NCBI GenBank assembly: GCA_049340005.1
Contig: JBMPIY010000001.1
Source: CAXBDP01 sp963974465
GTDB lineage: Bacteria > Bacteroidota > Bacteroidia > Cytophagales > Cyclobacteriaceae
Direction: 5' to 3' (one strand)
Length of the DNA stretch: 64,000 bases
The position numbers were made by a program, and so were the translations under genes. The notes below the pieces were generated by a model. It searched no databases. It was not told where the DNA came from and saw nothing but the letters and a program-made list of their open reading frames with translations. Positions 1 through 9,445 of this stretch are shown here, in pieces (position 1 is the stretch's first letter; every line of letters starts with the position of its first letter).

Positions 1-2
1 AT

Positions 3-368
3 AGCGCAATAGCTTTTAATGAAGAGGAAATGCTTTTTATGGCTGATGCCACCACTGCAAAAATTGAAATAGAACGCTTCCAATTACTTTCAATTCCTCA
101 AATGCACATCTATGCTATCGAGTTGATAGATGCTTCCGATTCTAAGATATTTTCTGAGGAATTTCCTAATCTTATTTCCCTGTATTCCTCAAGAGATTCT
201 GTAGCCACTGCTAAGGTTTTTCATAAGCAATTGACGGCGTCTTATTTTGAAGAGAAGCGCAGTCCAAGTTTTATTGTGATCAATAAGGAATGGAACAATT
301 CTTTGCCATTTAAGCTCCTCTATGTTTTTATAGACGGGAAAATGGTAAAAGGCCCGGCCAAGAAATAA
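3..368 (+). CDS. hypothetical protein, 5' end outside the window
   Basis: The reading frame is open from the window edge to a TAA at 366-368, with no stop before the first internal ATG at 30, so the gene probably begins upstream. The visible ~120 residues have no signal peptide, membrane segment or motif that I recognise. The end is basic (MVKGPAKK). The mix of hydrophobic strands and acidic turns suggests a small soluble alpha/beta domain. An octamer GCGGGAGG (minus strand) follows directly at 372-379. Function unknown. Confidence 0.55.
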   Translation, partial: SAIAFNEEEMLFMADATTAKIEIERFQLLSIPQMHIYAIELIDASDSKIFSEEFPNLISLYSSRDSVATAKVFHKQLTASYFEEKRSPSFIVINKEWNNSLPFKLLYVFIDGKMVKGPAKK

Positions 369-451
369 TTTCCTCCCGCTTTTCTGAAAATGTGATACGT
401 TAACTTGCTTGGAGGTTTTGATAAATCCTCAATTTCTTGCTGACCATAAGG

Positions 452-1639
452 CTATTTGGTTAACTCAATAGCATTCAAAATTATTTCACAAGCTTCACGA
501 ATTTCAGCATCACTTATGGTAAGCGGTGGGGCTATTCGCATACTATTGTCACAGAATAGGAACCAATCTGTAATGACTCCCATTTCTATAGCTTTATCAA
601 TTATCTGTTTCAACCGATCGAAATCTTTGAACTCAATCGCCATCATGAACCCGGCTTCACGGATCGCTTTAATTTCAGGGTGAATCAAAAGGCTTTTGAA
701 TAATTCAACCTTAGTTGGGATTTGCTCATAAAGCTTCTCATCACGAATAATTTCTAAAGCTGCCAATGAGGCGGCGGCTGATACAGGATGCCCTCCAAAA
801 GTGGTGATATGCCCTAATATTGGGTTTTCACTTAAGCTAGTCATTATTTGCTTGCTACTAATAAAAGCACCAATTGGCATGCCTCCACCCATTCCTTTGG
901 CAGTTACCAATATATCAGGTTGGATGTCGTATTGCTCAAACGCCCAAAAGCTACCTGTACGCCCAAATCCCGCTTGTATTTCATCAAGTATAAGCAATGT
1001 GCCTGTTTCATTACAACGTCTTCTGAGCGCCTTCCAATAGCTTTTACTGGCCGTTCTTACTCCTGCTTCTCCTTGCACAGTTTCTATTATTACTGCAGCC
1101 GTATTTGTATTTATTTTTTCTAATTCAGCCTCCATGCCAAAATGGATTAAAGAGATGCCTGGTAATAGTGGCCTATAAGCTTGCTTAAAGCTTTCTTCCC
1201 CACCGACAGACAAGGCACCATGCGAGGAGCCATGATAGGCTTTTCGGCAAGAAACAATATTCGCTCTGCTAGTGTATCTTTTTGCCAGTTTCAATGCTCC
1301 TTCAACAGCCTCACTTCCAGAGTTAACTAAATACACTGAATCCAAATTGCTTGGCAAAGTAGCCGCCAAAGCATTTGCTAATTTTACTTGTGGGCTTTGA
1401 ACATATTCGCCATATACCATTAGATGCATATATTTATCTAATTGATCTTTGGCTGCCTGAACTACTTTCGGATGCCTATGGCCTACATTACTTACACTAA
1501 TTCCTGATATTAGATCAAGGTATTTTTTGCCATCTGGGGCATATAAATAAGAACCTTCGGCACGTTCAATCTCAATCATCAGTGGAGTGGATGATGTCTG
1601 TGCTAAATTTTGAAGAAATAATTGACGATTTGTGAGCAT
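452..1639 (-). CDS. class III (acetylornithine/GABA-type) PLP aminotransferase
   Basis: This 395-residue protein is a fold-type I pyridoxal-phosphate enzyme of the class III aminotransferase family, with the full family length. Visible motifs are NSGSEAVEGALKLA (106-119, cofactor phosphate), the LDEIQAGFGRTG stretch (218-229) whose Asp219 should contact the PLP nitrogen, and TAKGMGGGMP (246-255) with Lys248 as the Schiff-base lysine. The family moves an amino group between a terminal or alpha amine and 2-oxoglutarate. Members include acetylornithine, ornithine and putrescine aminotransferases. No arginine-biosynthesis neighbours are present, so the substrate stays open. It is convergent with nothing and stands alone, divergent from the glycosyltransferase at 1700. 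Confidence 0.9.
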   Translation of the reverse strand: MLTNRQLFLQNLAQTSSTPLMIEIERAEGSYLYAPDGKKYLDLISGISVSNVGHRHPKVVQAAKDQLDKYMHLMVYGEYVQSPQVKLANALAATLPSNLDSVYLVNSGSEAVEGALKLAKRYTSRANIVSCRKAYHGSSHGALSVGGEESFKQAYRPLLPGISLIHFGMEAELEKINTNTAAVIIETVQGEAGVRTASKSYWKALRRRCNETGTLLILDEIQAGFGRTGSFWAFEQYDIQPDILVTAKGMGGGMPIGAFISSKQIMTSLSENPILGHITTFGGHPVSAAASLAALEIIRDEKLYEQIPTKVELFKSLLIHPEIKAIREAGFMMAIEFKDFDRLKQIIDKAIEMGVITDWFLFCDNSMRIAPPLTISDAEIREACEIILNAIELTK

Positions 1640-1699
1640 TTGGCAAAATTACAAAATTGCATGGAGCTATAAATTTGTAATTTCGGGCACTAATTAATT

Positions 1700-3268
1700 A
1701 TGATCAAATTAAAAGAACATAATATTCAAGTTGGTTTAGTGTTTTTGCTTTCGGCGATTGTACTTACCATCAACTTGGGGCAATCTCCTTTCTTTTTGGA
1801 AGAACCCAGACGTGCTCTTGTGGCAATAGAAATGCTATTTTCTGGCAATTATTGGGTGCCAACTATTCATGGAGAAATATATTTAAATAAACCTCCCGCT
1901 TTCAATTGGCTACTAGCGATTGGCTTCCAAATTTTTGGTGTGCATGAATGGGTTCCAAGAGGAATCACAGTTATTTCCTTTATGATAATGGCTTTTGTTA
2001 TGCATCGCATAGGCCGTCAATATCTAGATGAAAGAACTGTATTTCTAGCAACTGGTCTATTTTTGGTTTCCTCTGATATTTTATTCTACTTTTCATTTTT
2101 AGGTGAAATTGATCTATTCTTTTCGCTCATTTCGTTTTTGAGCATTATTCTCATTTTCCATTATGGTGAACAGAAAAAGTTTTGGCTACTTTTTCTTTCT
2201 GTCTATTTTTTATCTGCCATTGGATTTCTTACCAAAGGTCTTCCATCCTTGCTCTTTCCATTTTTCAGTTTACTTGGTTATTTTATTTGGAAAAAGGATT
2301 TTAAGAGACTTTTGTCAATTCAGCATATAGCTGGAATTTTGGTTTTGATTATCATAGTAGGAGGATACTTTTATCAATATAATCAATATGCTGATGCATC
2401 TGTTTTCATAAAGAACTTGTGGTCTGAGTCGAGCAATCGAACCAAAGAGGTGGGAGGTATTGGGGATTTTCTTCAGCATTTTATAACCTTCCCTTTCAGT
2501 TTTGTACTTACAATGTTGCCAGCAGGTTTTATGCTTCTTTTTTTGCGTAAGGATTCATTTTCCAAAATCAAGGCTCAGCCATTTTTGCTTTTTTGCTTAC
2601 TTATGCTATTAGTGAATTTGCCAGTTTATTGGATTTCTACAGGTACAAGATCTCGCTATTTGTATATGTTTTACCCTTTTGCTACGCTAGTACTTACAAG
2701 TCTTTATTATCAATTTCCTCCCACACATTCTCGAATCATTTGGTTCAAAAAGGTGATTTATGGATTGTCATGGCTTATTCTGTTTTTATTCTTGCTCGCA
2801 TTATTACCATTTGTTTCCATTCCAAAAGTCTTCAACCTTAATGGTGTTTTAGGTTTTTCAATAATAATAGGCCTTGTTTTTATTGTAGCTCAATCAAAAA
2901 GAAGGTGGTCTAAAATATACCTTTTGATTCTGATGCTTCTTGTAGTACGTGGAGTTTACGGTTGGGTGTTGACAGAAAGCAGAGTTGTAGATAGTAATGC
3001 AGCTACAGATAAAGCAATAGCCATTGAAATGGCAAAGCAAGTGGGAGAGGAGAAACTTTCAATATTAGCCCCTAGCAAAATATCATTTACAGTTTCATAC
3101 TATTTGGAGCAGCATTTGGAAGAGATTGTTCCTTACTCTGATGAAATAATTGTCAATCAGTATATGATTGCAGAGAGTAGTTTGCTGAATGAAGAAGTGA
3201 TAGAAAAAATAAATAGCTTTGAATATCAGGGAAAAACATTCCTGCTATTCAAAGCTATTGAAGATTAA
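1700..3268 (+). CDS. ArnT/PMT-like glycosyltransferase, family 39/83
   Basis: A 522-residue integral membrane protein with about 11-12 hydrophobic segments. The N-terminal loop carries the family signature EEPRRALVAIEM...GNYWVPTIHGEIYLNKPP (about 34-66). This acidic loop after the first membrane helix is typical of polyprenyl-phosphate-sugar-dependent GT-C enzymes (ArnT, PMT). Such enzymes transfer a sugar from undecaprenyl phosphate to lipid A or protein on the outer face of the inner membrane. The acceptor cannot be told from sequence. The gene ends one base before the convergent OmpA-like gene. The octamer CCTCCCGC at 1892 encodes Pro-Pro in the signature loop. Confidence 0.85.
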   Translation: MIKLKEHNIQVGLVFLLSAIVLTINLGQSPFFLEEPRRALVAIEMLFSGNYWVPTIHGEIYLNKPPAFNWLLAIGFQIFGVHEWVPRGITVISFMIMAFVMHRIGRQYLDERTVFLATGLFLVSSDILFYFSFLGEIDLFFSLISFLSIILIFHYGEQKKFWLLFLSVYFLSAIGFLTKGLPSLLFPFFSLLGYFIWKKDFKRLLSIQHIAGILVLIIIVGGYFYQYNQYADASVFIKNLWSESSNRTKEVGGIGDFLQHFITFPFSFVLTMLPAGFMLLFLRKDSFSKIKAQPFLLFCLLMLLVNLPVYWISTGTRSRYLYMFYPFATLVLTSLYYQFPPTHSRIIWFKKVIYGLSWLILFLFLLALLPFVSIPKVFNLNGVLGFSIIIGLVFIVAQSKRRWSKIYLLILMLLVVRGVYGWVLTESRVVDSNAATDKAIAIEMAKQVGEEKLSILAPSKISFTVSYYLEQHLEEIVPYSDEIIVNQYMIAESSLLNEEVIEKINSFEYQGKTFLLFKAIED

Positions 3269-5629
3269 TTAATACTCGTTGATGCTAAATTCCACCCGCC
3301 TGTTCAAGCGTCGGGTGCGTTCGGTGGCATTGCTGGCTATTGGGTCACTACCTCCATAAGCTTTTGTTTTTATTCTTTTCGGGTCAACTCCTCTTTCGAC
3401 CAGCATATTCTTAACAGTTATCACTCGCTTCTCTGAAAGCTCCTTATTAAGTTTTTCGCTACCGATGTTATCAGTATGGCCATGAAGGGTAATGCTTATA
3501 TTCTCATTCATTTCAAGTAAGTCGAATAGTTCGTCTATTGAGCCATTTGAGGTTTCAATAATCACATCAGAACTTTGAACGAATAGTAAGTTTGATAAAA
3601 CTATATTTTTGCCGATTTCAATTTTACTCAATTCAGCTATATATTCACCATCCTCGATTTTAAGCTCTGATAGTTGACCTCTCCAGCTTAAATAGCCATC
3701 TGCTTTTACTATTACAAATTGTCTACCTGAAGTAGGAATGCTAGTTTCAAATACTCCGATTTCGCTACTCTGTCTTAGATTTCGACCTGCTATTTGAGGT
3801 TCACTTTCTATAAGATTTTTTGTGTTTGCGTCAATAACTTTCAATTGAATATTGCGCATTGGTACCCTTACTTTATTTTCTAATTCCGTTCTGAAAGTAG
3901 CCATACTAGGCGAATTGCTAACTGTAAGACTTGGATCAATACTAGTTTGTTTTAAGTAGATATTTTTAACTACGGTACCTTTGATTACATGACTCAAGTC
4001 TAGCTCTTCGTGAGAATATTCGTAACCTAATGCAGTTGTTGTGATTTCGTATTTAGCTCCTAGCTCTAATAATGCCTCATACAAACCCAAATCTTTATCT
4101 GAGGTTACACTACTTTTGAATAAATCATTATCCGAAAATCTCAATTCACCTGAAATAGGTTCTCTTGTGTCGGCGTCTAAAACTTGGCCAATTACACGGA
4201 AGGTATTTTCTGGTAAAAACTCATCTTCTAATTCCACTCTATATATATCTCTAGAGCCACCAATTGACCCTTGGTCGGAAACCATATAAGCTATACTTCC
4301 TTCATTTGGAATCGTGAAATAGGCATCAAAGCCACTCGTATTTATTTCTGATCCTAAATTGGTAGGAGCCGACCAATTGCTCCAAGAATCGTCTAACCTT
4401 CTACTAATAAAGATATCTGAATCGCCTAGACCATTGTGACCATAAGACGAAAAGTAAAGTGTTTTGCCATCTGCTGCGATGAAAGGGGAAAACTCATCAG
4501 ATTTGGAATTAACTTGCTTGCCTAAACTGCTTGGAGCCGACCAAGTATTGTCGCCCTCATAGAAACTTACGTAAAGATCCATTCCGCCTTGGCCGCCAAG
4601 TCTACTCATGGCCATAACCATCACTTGGCCATTTGGAGAAATCGAGTAATCCACGAAATTTGCAAAATTGTAAAGGCTCTTTATTCTGATTGGTTCGGGT
4701 GTTTGCCAAACTCCATTTTCTTTTCTACTAAGACTCAATCCTTTTTTATAGCTTTTATCTGACTGATAGTCATTTATGAGATAAAGGGTATTGCCATCTG
4801 ACGATATAGAAACTACTCCATTTGGATGACGGTCGTTGAGGTTGTTTCCAATATTAACTGTATTGGACCAAAGACCATTTTGCATTTCTGCGTAAAAAAT
4901 ATCTTGCTCGTCTTTAGTACTACCAAAATTATCTGGGTGATTTTGACGGCTGAAATAAATTGTATGTCCAAATGGAGAAATTACTGGCTTTACCTCATCA
5001 TATCTACTATTAACATTTGATCCAAGGTTTACTTTTTTGATTCCATTGGACAACATGCTTGTGTTGACAATTTGCTTTTGAGAGAGACCAATACTTTCGA
5101 AGTAAAGACTTCCTAAATTTGGATCTGCACTCGAAGTAACACCTATAGCATCAATTTCGGCATGACCTTCTTCATAATAAGCCAGAATACTTAATTCTAT
5201 TTTCTTTATTTCAATATTTTGTTCTTTTAGAGGAATTCTCAATACTCTATAGTCAGCATCTATTTTATACCCACCATCATACACGAGGTGTTTTGATCCA
5301 GCTTTATCATATGCGATTACTTTATTGATTCTGCCCGGAAGGTAGTTTTCAATAATTATTATCTGCTTGCTGTTTACTGCCTCATCAAAACTAACAATCA
5401 ATCTCCCGAATCCATTTTTTACTGCAAGGCGATATGCATTTGAACTTGGTTCTCCATAAGGATGAGCCGAAGGTTCGCCAAGCACATTTTGCGCGCTACC
5501 AGCGTCTTCGCTATATTGATTGTATTGATATTCTACTTGAGTTGCCCAATGGATTTTATCTTGTGCTAGCGATTGACTAGCGATTCCTAAGATTAATGAG
5601 CAGACGAACAAAAATTTTGCACTTTTCAT
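3269..5629 (-). CDS. PD40 / OmpA-domain envelope protein, paralog 1 of 4
   Basis: A 786-residue exported protein. It has a signal peptide (1-22, cut near SLAQ|D), then about 150 residues with a jelly-roll look that start at WATQVEYQ and end in EIDAIGVTSS. Next come PD40-type propeller blades (SPFGHTIYFSRQ, SSDGNTLYLIND, SPNGQVMVMAMS, AADGKTLYFSSYG), two carboxypeptidase-regulatory-like domains (near VIGQVLDADTREPISG and LKVIDANTKN), and an OmpA C-terminal domain (GHTDNIGSEKLNKELSEKR, then AYGGSDPIA and RRLNRRVEF). The OmpA Asp and Arg expected to hold meso-DAP are present. The propeller-CRD-OmpA order matches the type IX secretion protein PorE, but PorE starts with TPRs. Shortest of the four tandem paralogs. 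Role inferred: outer-membrane anchored, peptidoglycan-bound. Confidence 0.85.
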   Translation of the reverse strand: MKSAKFLFVCSLILGIASQSLAQDKIHWATQVEYQYNQYSEDAGSAQNVLGEPSAHPYGEPSSNAYRLAVKNGFGRLIVSFDEAVNSKQIIIIENYLPGRINKVIAYDKAGSKHLVYDGGYKIDADYRVLRIPLKEQNIEIKKIELSILAYYEEGHAEIDAIGVTSSADPNLGSLYFESIGLSQKQIVNTSMLSNGIKKVNLGSNVNSRYDEVKPVISPFGHTIYFSRQNHPDNFGSTKDEQDIFYAEMQNGLWSNTVNIGNNLNDRHPNGVVSISSDGNTLYLINDYQSDKSYKKGLSLSRKENGVWQTPEPIRIKSLYNFANFVDYSISPNGQVMVMAMSRLGGQGGMDLYVSFYEGDNTWSAPSSLGKQVNSKSDEFSPFIAADGKTLYFSSYGHNGLGDSDIFISRRLDDSWSNWSAPTNLGSEINTSGFDAYFTIPNEGSIAYMVSDQGSIGGSRDIYRVELEDEFLPENTFRVIGQVLDADTREPISGELRFSDNDLFKSSVTSDKDLGLYEALLELGAKYEITTTALGYEYSHEELDLSHVIKGTVVKNIYLKQTSIDPSLTVSNSPSMATFRTELENKVRVPMRNIQLKVIDANTKNLIESEPQIAGRNLRQSSEIGVFETSIPTSGRQFVIVKADGYLSWRGQLSELKIEDGEYIAELSKIEIGKNIVLSNLLFVQSSDVIIETSNGSIDELFDLLEMNENISITLHGHTDNIGSEKLNKELSEKRVITVKNMLVERGVDPKRIKTKAYGGSDPIASNATERTRRLNRRVEFSINEY

Positions 5630-5874
5630 AATACGATGTCGATTTTTGAGAATTACAAAAATTTAACTATTCCAATTTTCTACAGAATTGAGAATTCTAA
5701 TTCTTATACAAGTTTAGATCATAAATCTGTTTAAAAATGGAGTGAATAGAGATTTTAAACTTTTTCTGATGAATTTTTGAAAATCAACAAATTGTATTAT
5801 ATTAATTTCATGCTTTTCATTTTGTCAGCTGTGCGGTGTCTATTGTTGCTGAAGAGTGAAATAATGCTGGATAG

Positions 5875-8800
5875 CTAATTTTTGATAATGGTGAGTTCAA
5901 CTCGTCTATTTAGCATCCTTGTTTCCTCCCGCCCGCTCGATGCTATGGGTTTGGATCCACCGAATGCTTCTACTCTAATCCGCTGCGCACTTATTCCTTT
6001 TCCTATCAAGTATTCTTTTACAGCAGCAGCTCTCATTTGTGATAATTCCATGTTTAAGAGCTTATCACCGATTACATCTGTGTGGCCACTTAGTAATATT
6101 TCTAAATTAGGGTTTTGATTTAGAACAGTGGAAATACTATCTAAAACAGGGAAGGAGGGAGCTAGAATCTCAGCTTCTTGCTGAGCAAAAAGTAAATTTG
6201 GGATACTTACCGCTCTTCCCATTTCAATTGGGCTTAAATAAATTATGGTTTCAATTTCCTTCGTATCCTCATTGCTAAGGTTTATTTGACCTTCTTTTGC
6301 TAAAAAGCCCTTTGCAGTGACTTTAAAATTCAATCCTTCTCTTTCGAGTAAGTCGAGCTTGAAACTTGCATTTTGATCTGTGCTCTTGGTATACTCTGAA
6401 CCAGACTCCAATCCAATCAATTCTGCAATAGCTTCAACATCCAAAAGTTCCATTGTGCTTTCATTATACACAGTTCCAATCACAGTAAGCATCACAGGAA
6501 AAGGATCAATATCTGCCAGCTGCTCTTTTTGAGCAGAGTTCGGAATTGAGGGGTTTAACGATGGCATTTGGGCTATATGCTTTTCTCGATTTAGTGGGCT
6601 TGGCAGTGGCATAATACCGAATTCAAATACCAAATTTGTGCTAGATGATAAAGCGAGGCTGTCAACAACAAAGGAACCTTGCATATAGCCTGATTTCAGA
6701 GTATTCACACGTAATTGATTTGCATTTTCAAATACCTGAAATGGATATGTTCCATTAGAAATGGTCAGTATTTCATTGCTCACTGAGTCTATTCCATATT
6801 GGATAGAGATGACATTTTGATCTACTTCAATAGTCGCTTGGCTTATCAAATCTTTGATGATAATACTTGCTGAACTTGAGACAGGAGCCTTTGGTTGAAG
6901 AAATAAATCAACCATTATCGTACTATCTTCGACAAGCAATTCAGGTTCTGCAAGGAATTGTGCAGGTTCGTAATTATCAGCGGCTGCTACTATTTCAATA
7001 TTTAGTACATTGGTGATTTCATTTTCAAACTTTCCATCATTTCCAGTTTCAAAACTTAAGGAATCAATTTGATTTGTTTTTAAGGTTATTTGAGCAGAAA
7101 TGGGTTCTTTGGTTTCTAAATTATAAGTAGTTCCAAGAACGATATATTTGCCTGGATATGGATTCCATTCTGGAAAATCAAGAATTGGCGCAGGTCTGAA
7201 CTTGGGTTGTGCCAGACCCGGCAATCTTACTCTTTTTACGGTTGGTTCAAATGCGGGAGGTAAAGGTTTTAGTGCAACATTTACTTTCAAATCAATATCC
7301 TCCTCCAAATCAAATCCAGTAAGCTCCACAACTTGAGGAAAATATCCTTCCCTAGTAATCTCAATTGTAGCCGATTTGTGTGTATTCAATATATTAAATG
7401 GAAGAGGACCTGTTAATGTACTTGGATCCAACTGTATAACAGAAGTTGAATCATTTTCATCTATTATAGTGAGTGTAGCTTTAGCTCCAGAAATAGGCTG
7501 GTTTGTGACTTGGTCAATTATAGAAAGTGTGCCTGGAAGTTCTACGGGCAAAGAAGATTTTATAGGAATCAATTTAAAATCCTGTCGAAGTATAGTATCT
7601 ACTTCAGATTGGTAAGGCCCTAATGGAAGCTTGAATGGACGATAACCTTCAGCTACGATGTCAAGACTATAATCAGCGTTCTGTACCAGGATTGCTTGGA
7701 AACCACCTCTATCTGGGCTTGATACTAACGCATTTCTTATGCTTTTTTCATTTGGTGATTGAATATTAATTTCAGCACTTATTGGTAAGCCTGTTTCTAT
7801 ATCAGTAACGATACCTTCCAAAGTTACAATTGGGTCTGGAAGGAATTCAGGCTTAATTTGGACTTCATAAATATCTCTAAGACCACCAATGGATCCTTCC
7901 ATGGAAACTACAAACCCTTTATTACTATTGGCAGGAATAGTAAAATAAGCATCAAAATCGGCTGTGTTAAGCTCAGGGCCTAGGTTTTGAGGTTCAGACC
8001 AAACTTCCCATGTATCATCCAGCCTTTTGGTGTAGAATATATCGCTTTTCCCAAATCCTTCATGACCTTCTGAAGCAAAATACAGTGTACGTCCATCTGG
8101 GGCTAGGTAGGGGGAAAATTCTGCTGCAGTAGAATTAACCAAGTTTCCCAAATTTTTTGGTTCCGTCCAGACGTCATTTCCCTGATAAAAGCTGACATAT
8201 AAATCTTGATCTCCTACTGTATTGGCAGTTTCAATTGCTAGTATGATCACATCACCATTTACACTTAAAGCAAAATCGAGGAATTGATTCCTATTTCTGT
8301 AATTGTCTATTTTAATATTCTTAGGCTGTTGCCAAGCTCCATTAATTCTGTCAGAGTAAGAGAACCCATCATTAAAAGTACCATTTGGATAGTATTCATT
8401 TATTAAAAATAATCGGTTTCCATCTGCTGTTACTGAAGTAGCACCATTTGGATTTGAGTTATTAATAGGTCCTCCAATATTTACTGGAATACCCCATTCT
8501 CCATTTACTTTTTTAGAAATATAAATATCTTGTATATCGTTTGTCCCACCTCTGTTTCCAGGATAAAATCTTCTGCCAAAATAGAGTGTATTACCATCTG
8601 GCGAAATGATAGGCTTTGTTTCATCGAATCGGGTATTAATCCAGTAGCCAAGGTTTCTTTTTATTTGTCTGGATAGAAGTCTTTCAAATCTAGGCATCAT
8701 TCCAGCACTTTCAATTACTTGATTAGCAATAGATGGGTCAGTGCTTTCTGAAATACCTACTGCATCAATTTGTGCCCAACCTGAATTAGCGGAAGCATCA

Positions 8801-9231
8801 AGTCTTATTTCAACTTTATTAAATTTTTTATCGGTACTTGGGACTGGAATAGATATTACATTAAAATCTTTAGTGTCTTGAAATGAGCCATCTAAAATAA
8901 CATAGGGTACATTTTGTTCATCGAATATGGTAACTCTTGAGATTCTACCAGGGTTGAAACTTTCGACTATAATTACTTGTCGGATATTCTGAGCTATGGA
9001 ATAGGATAAGGTAAATTGAGCGACACCATTCTCGTTTTTAATTCTAAATGCTCTAGGACTTAATTCACCAAATGGGATGGCATTTGGAGGCCCTAGAACC
9101 ATTCTAGCGGACCAATCATTTTCTTCAAATGCTCCATTGGAATTGACGACTGATTCAGCCCATTGAATTTGCTGAGCTGAGGCACCAAAATGGATTAGTA
9201 TAGCAAATAATATGGTAAGGCTAAATTTCAA
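5875..9231 (-). CDS. PD40 / OmpA-domain envelope protein, paralog 2 of 4
   Basis: At 1118 residues this is the largest repeat-rich paralog. Order: signal peptide (cut after GASAQ), jelly-roll-like domain (IQWAESV to IDAVGISES), PD40 blades (SPDGNTLYFGRRF, TADGNRLFLINEY, APDGRTLYFASEG), about five carboxypeptidase-regulatory-like or Ig-like domains (start motifs include LEGIVTDIETGLPIS, LSIIDQVTNQPISG, VLGTTYNLETKEPIS, VIGTVYNESTMELLD), then an OmpA domain with GHTDVIGDKLLNMELSQMR and FGGSKPIA. The only start placing Met before the signal peptide is TTG at 9229-9231; there is no upstream ATG in frame. It differs from its neighbours mainly by extra CRD-like domains. A terminator at 9390-9427 separates it from paralog 3. 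Confidence 0.85.
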   Translation of the reverse strand: MKFSLTILFAILIHFGASAQQIQWAESVVNSNGAFEENDWSARMVLGPPNAIPFGELSPRAFRIKNENGVAQFTLSYSIAQNIRQVIIVESFNPGRISRVTIFDEQNVPYVILDGSFQDTKDFNVISIPVPSTDKKFNKVEIRLDASANSGWAQIDAVGISESTDPSIANQVIESAGMMPRFERLLSRQIKRNLGYWINTRFDETKPIISPDGNTLYFGRRFYPGNRGGTNDIQDIYISKKVNGEWGIPVNIGGPINNSNPNGATSVTADGNRLFLINEYYPNGTFNDGFSYSDRINGAWQQPKNIKIDNYRNRNQFLDFALSVNGDVIILAIETANTVGDQDLYVSFYQGNDVWTEPKNLGNLVNSTAAEFSPYLAPDGRTLYFASEGHEGFGKSDIFYTKRLDDTWEVWSEPQNLGPELNTADFDAYFTIPANSNKGFVVSMEGSIGGLRDIYEVQIKPEFLPDPIVTLEGIVTDIETGLPISAEINIQSPNEKSIRNALVSSPDRGGFQAILVQNADYSLDIVAEGYRPFKLPLGPYQSEVDTILRQDFKLIPIKSSLPVELPGTLSIIDQVTNQPISGAKATLTIIDENDSTSVIQLDPSTLTGPLPFNILNTHKSATIEITREGYFPQVVELTGFDLEEDIDLKVNVALKPLPPAFEPTVKRVRLPGLAQPKFRPAPILDFPEWNPYPGKYIVLGTTYNLETKEPISAQITLKTNQIDSLSFETGNDGKFENEITNVLNIEIVAAADNYEPAQFLAEPELLVEDSTIMVDLFLQPKAPVSSSASIIIKDLISQATIEVDQNVISIQYGIDSVSNEILTISNGTYPFQVFENANQLRVNTLKSGYMQGSFVVDSLALSSSTNLVFEFGIMPLPSPLNREKHIAQMPSLNPSIPNSAQKEQLADIDPFPVMLTVIGTVYNESTMELLDVEAIAELIGLESGSEYTKSTDQNASFKLDLLEREGLNFKVTAKGFLAKEGQINLSNEDTKEIETIIYLSPIEMGRAVSIPNLLFAQQEAEILAPSFPVLDSISTVLNQNPNLEILLSGHTDVIGDKLLNMELSQMRAAAVKEYLIGKGISAQRIRVEAFGGSKPIASSGREETRMLNRRVELTIIKN

Positions 9232-9389
9232 CAGAATGTAATATCAAACAGAATTTGGAAGTTAAACCACTATATAAACTATATAATTGCAAATATCTTG
9301 CATTTTATTTTTTCACAAAGAAGTAAGATAATATAGATCATTCCTAAAATAACTGTTTTAAAAGAATTTGCGGTGCCACTATTATTTGA

Positions 9390-9427
9390 GCATAAAAAAA
9401 ACCCATATTAATGGGCTTTTTTTATGC
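9390..9427 (-). terminator. terminator between OmpA paralogs 3 and 2
   Basis: Inverted repeat GCATAAAAAAA...CCCAT-atta-ATGGG...TTTTTTTATGC, 19 bp beyond the stop of paralog 3 on the minus strand. It implies that paralogs 2 and 3 can be transcribed separately. Confidence 0.85.
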
Positions 9428-9445
9428 AAAATCAATTAACCAAAC

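Noticed and set aside
5630..5874. Intergenic gap between OmpA paralogs 1 and 2
   Set aside because: I looked for hairpins, small ORFs and promoter matches and found nothing convincing.
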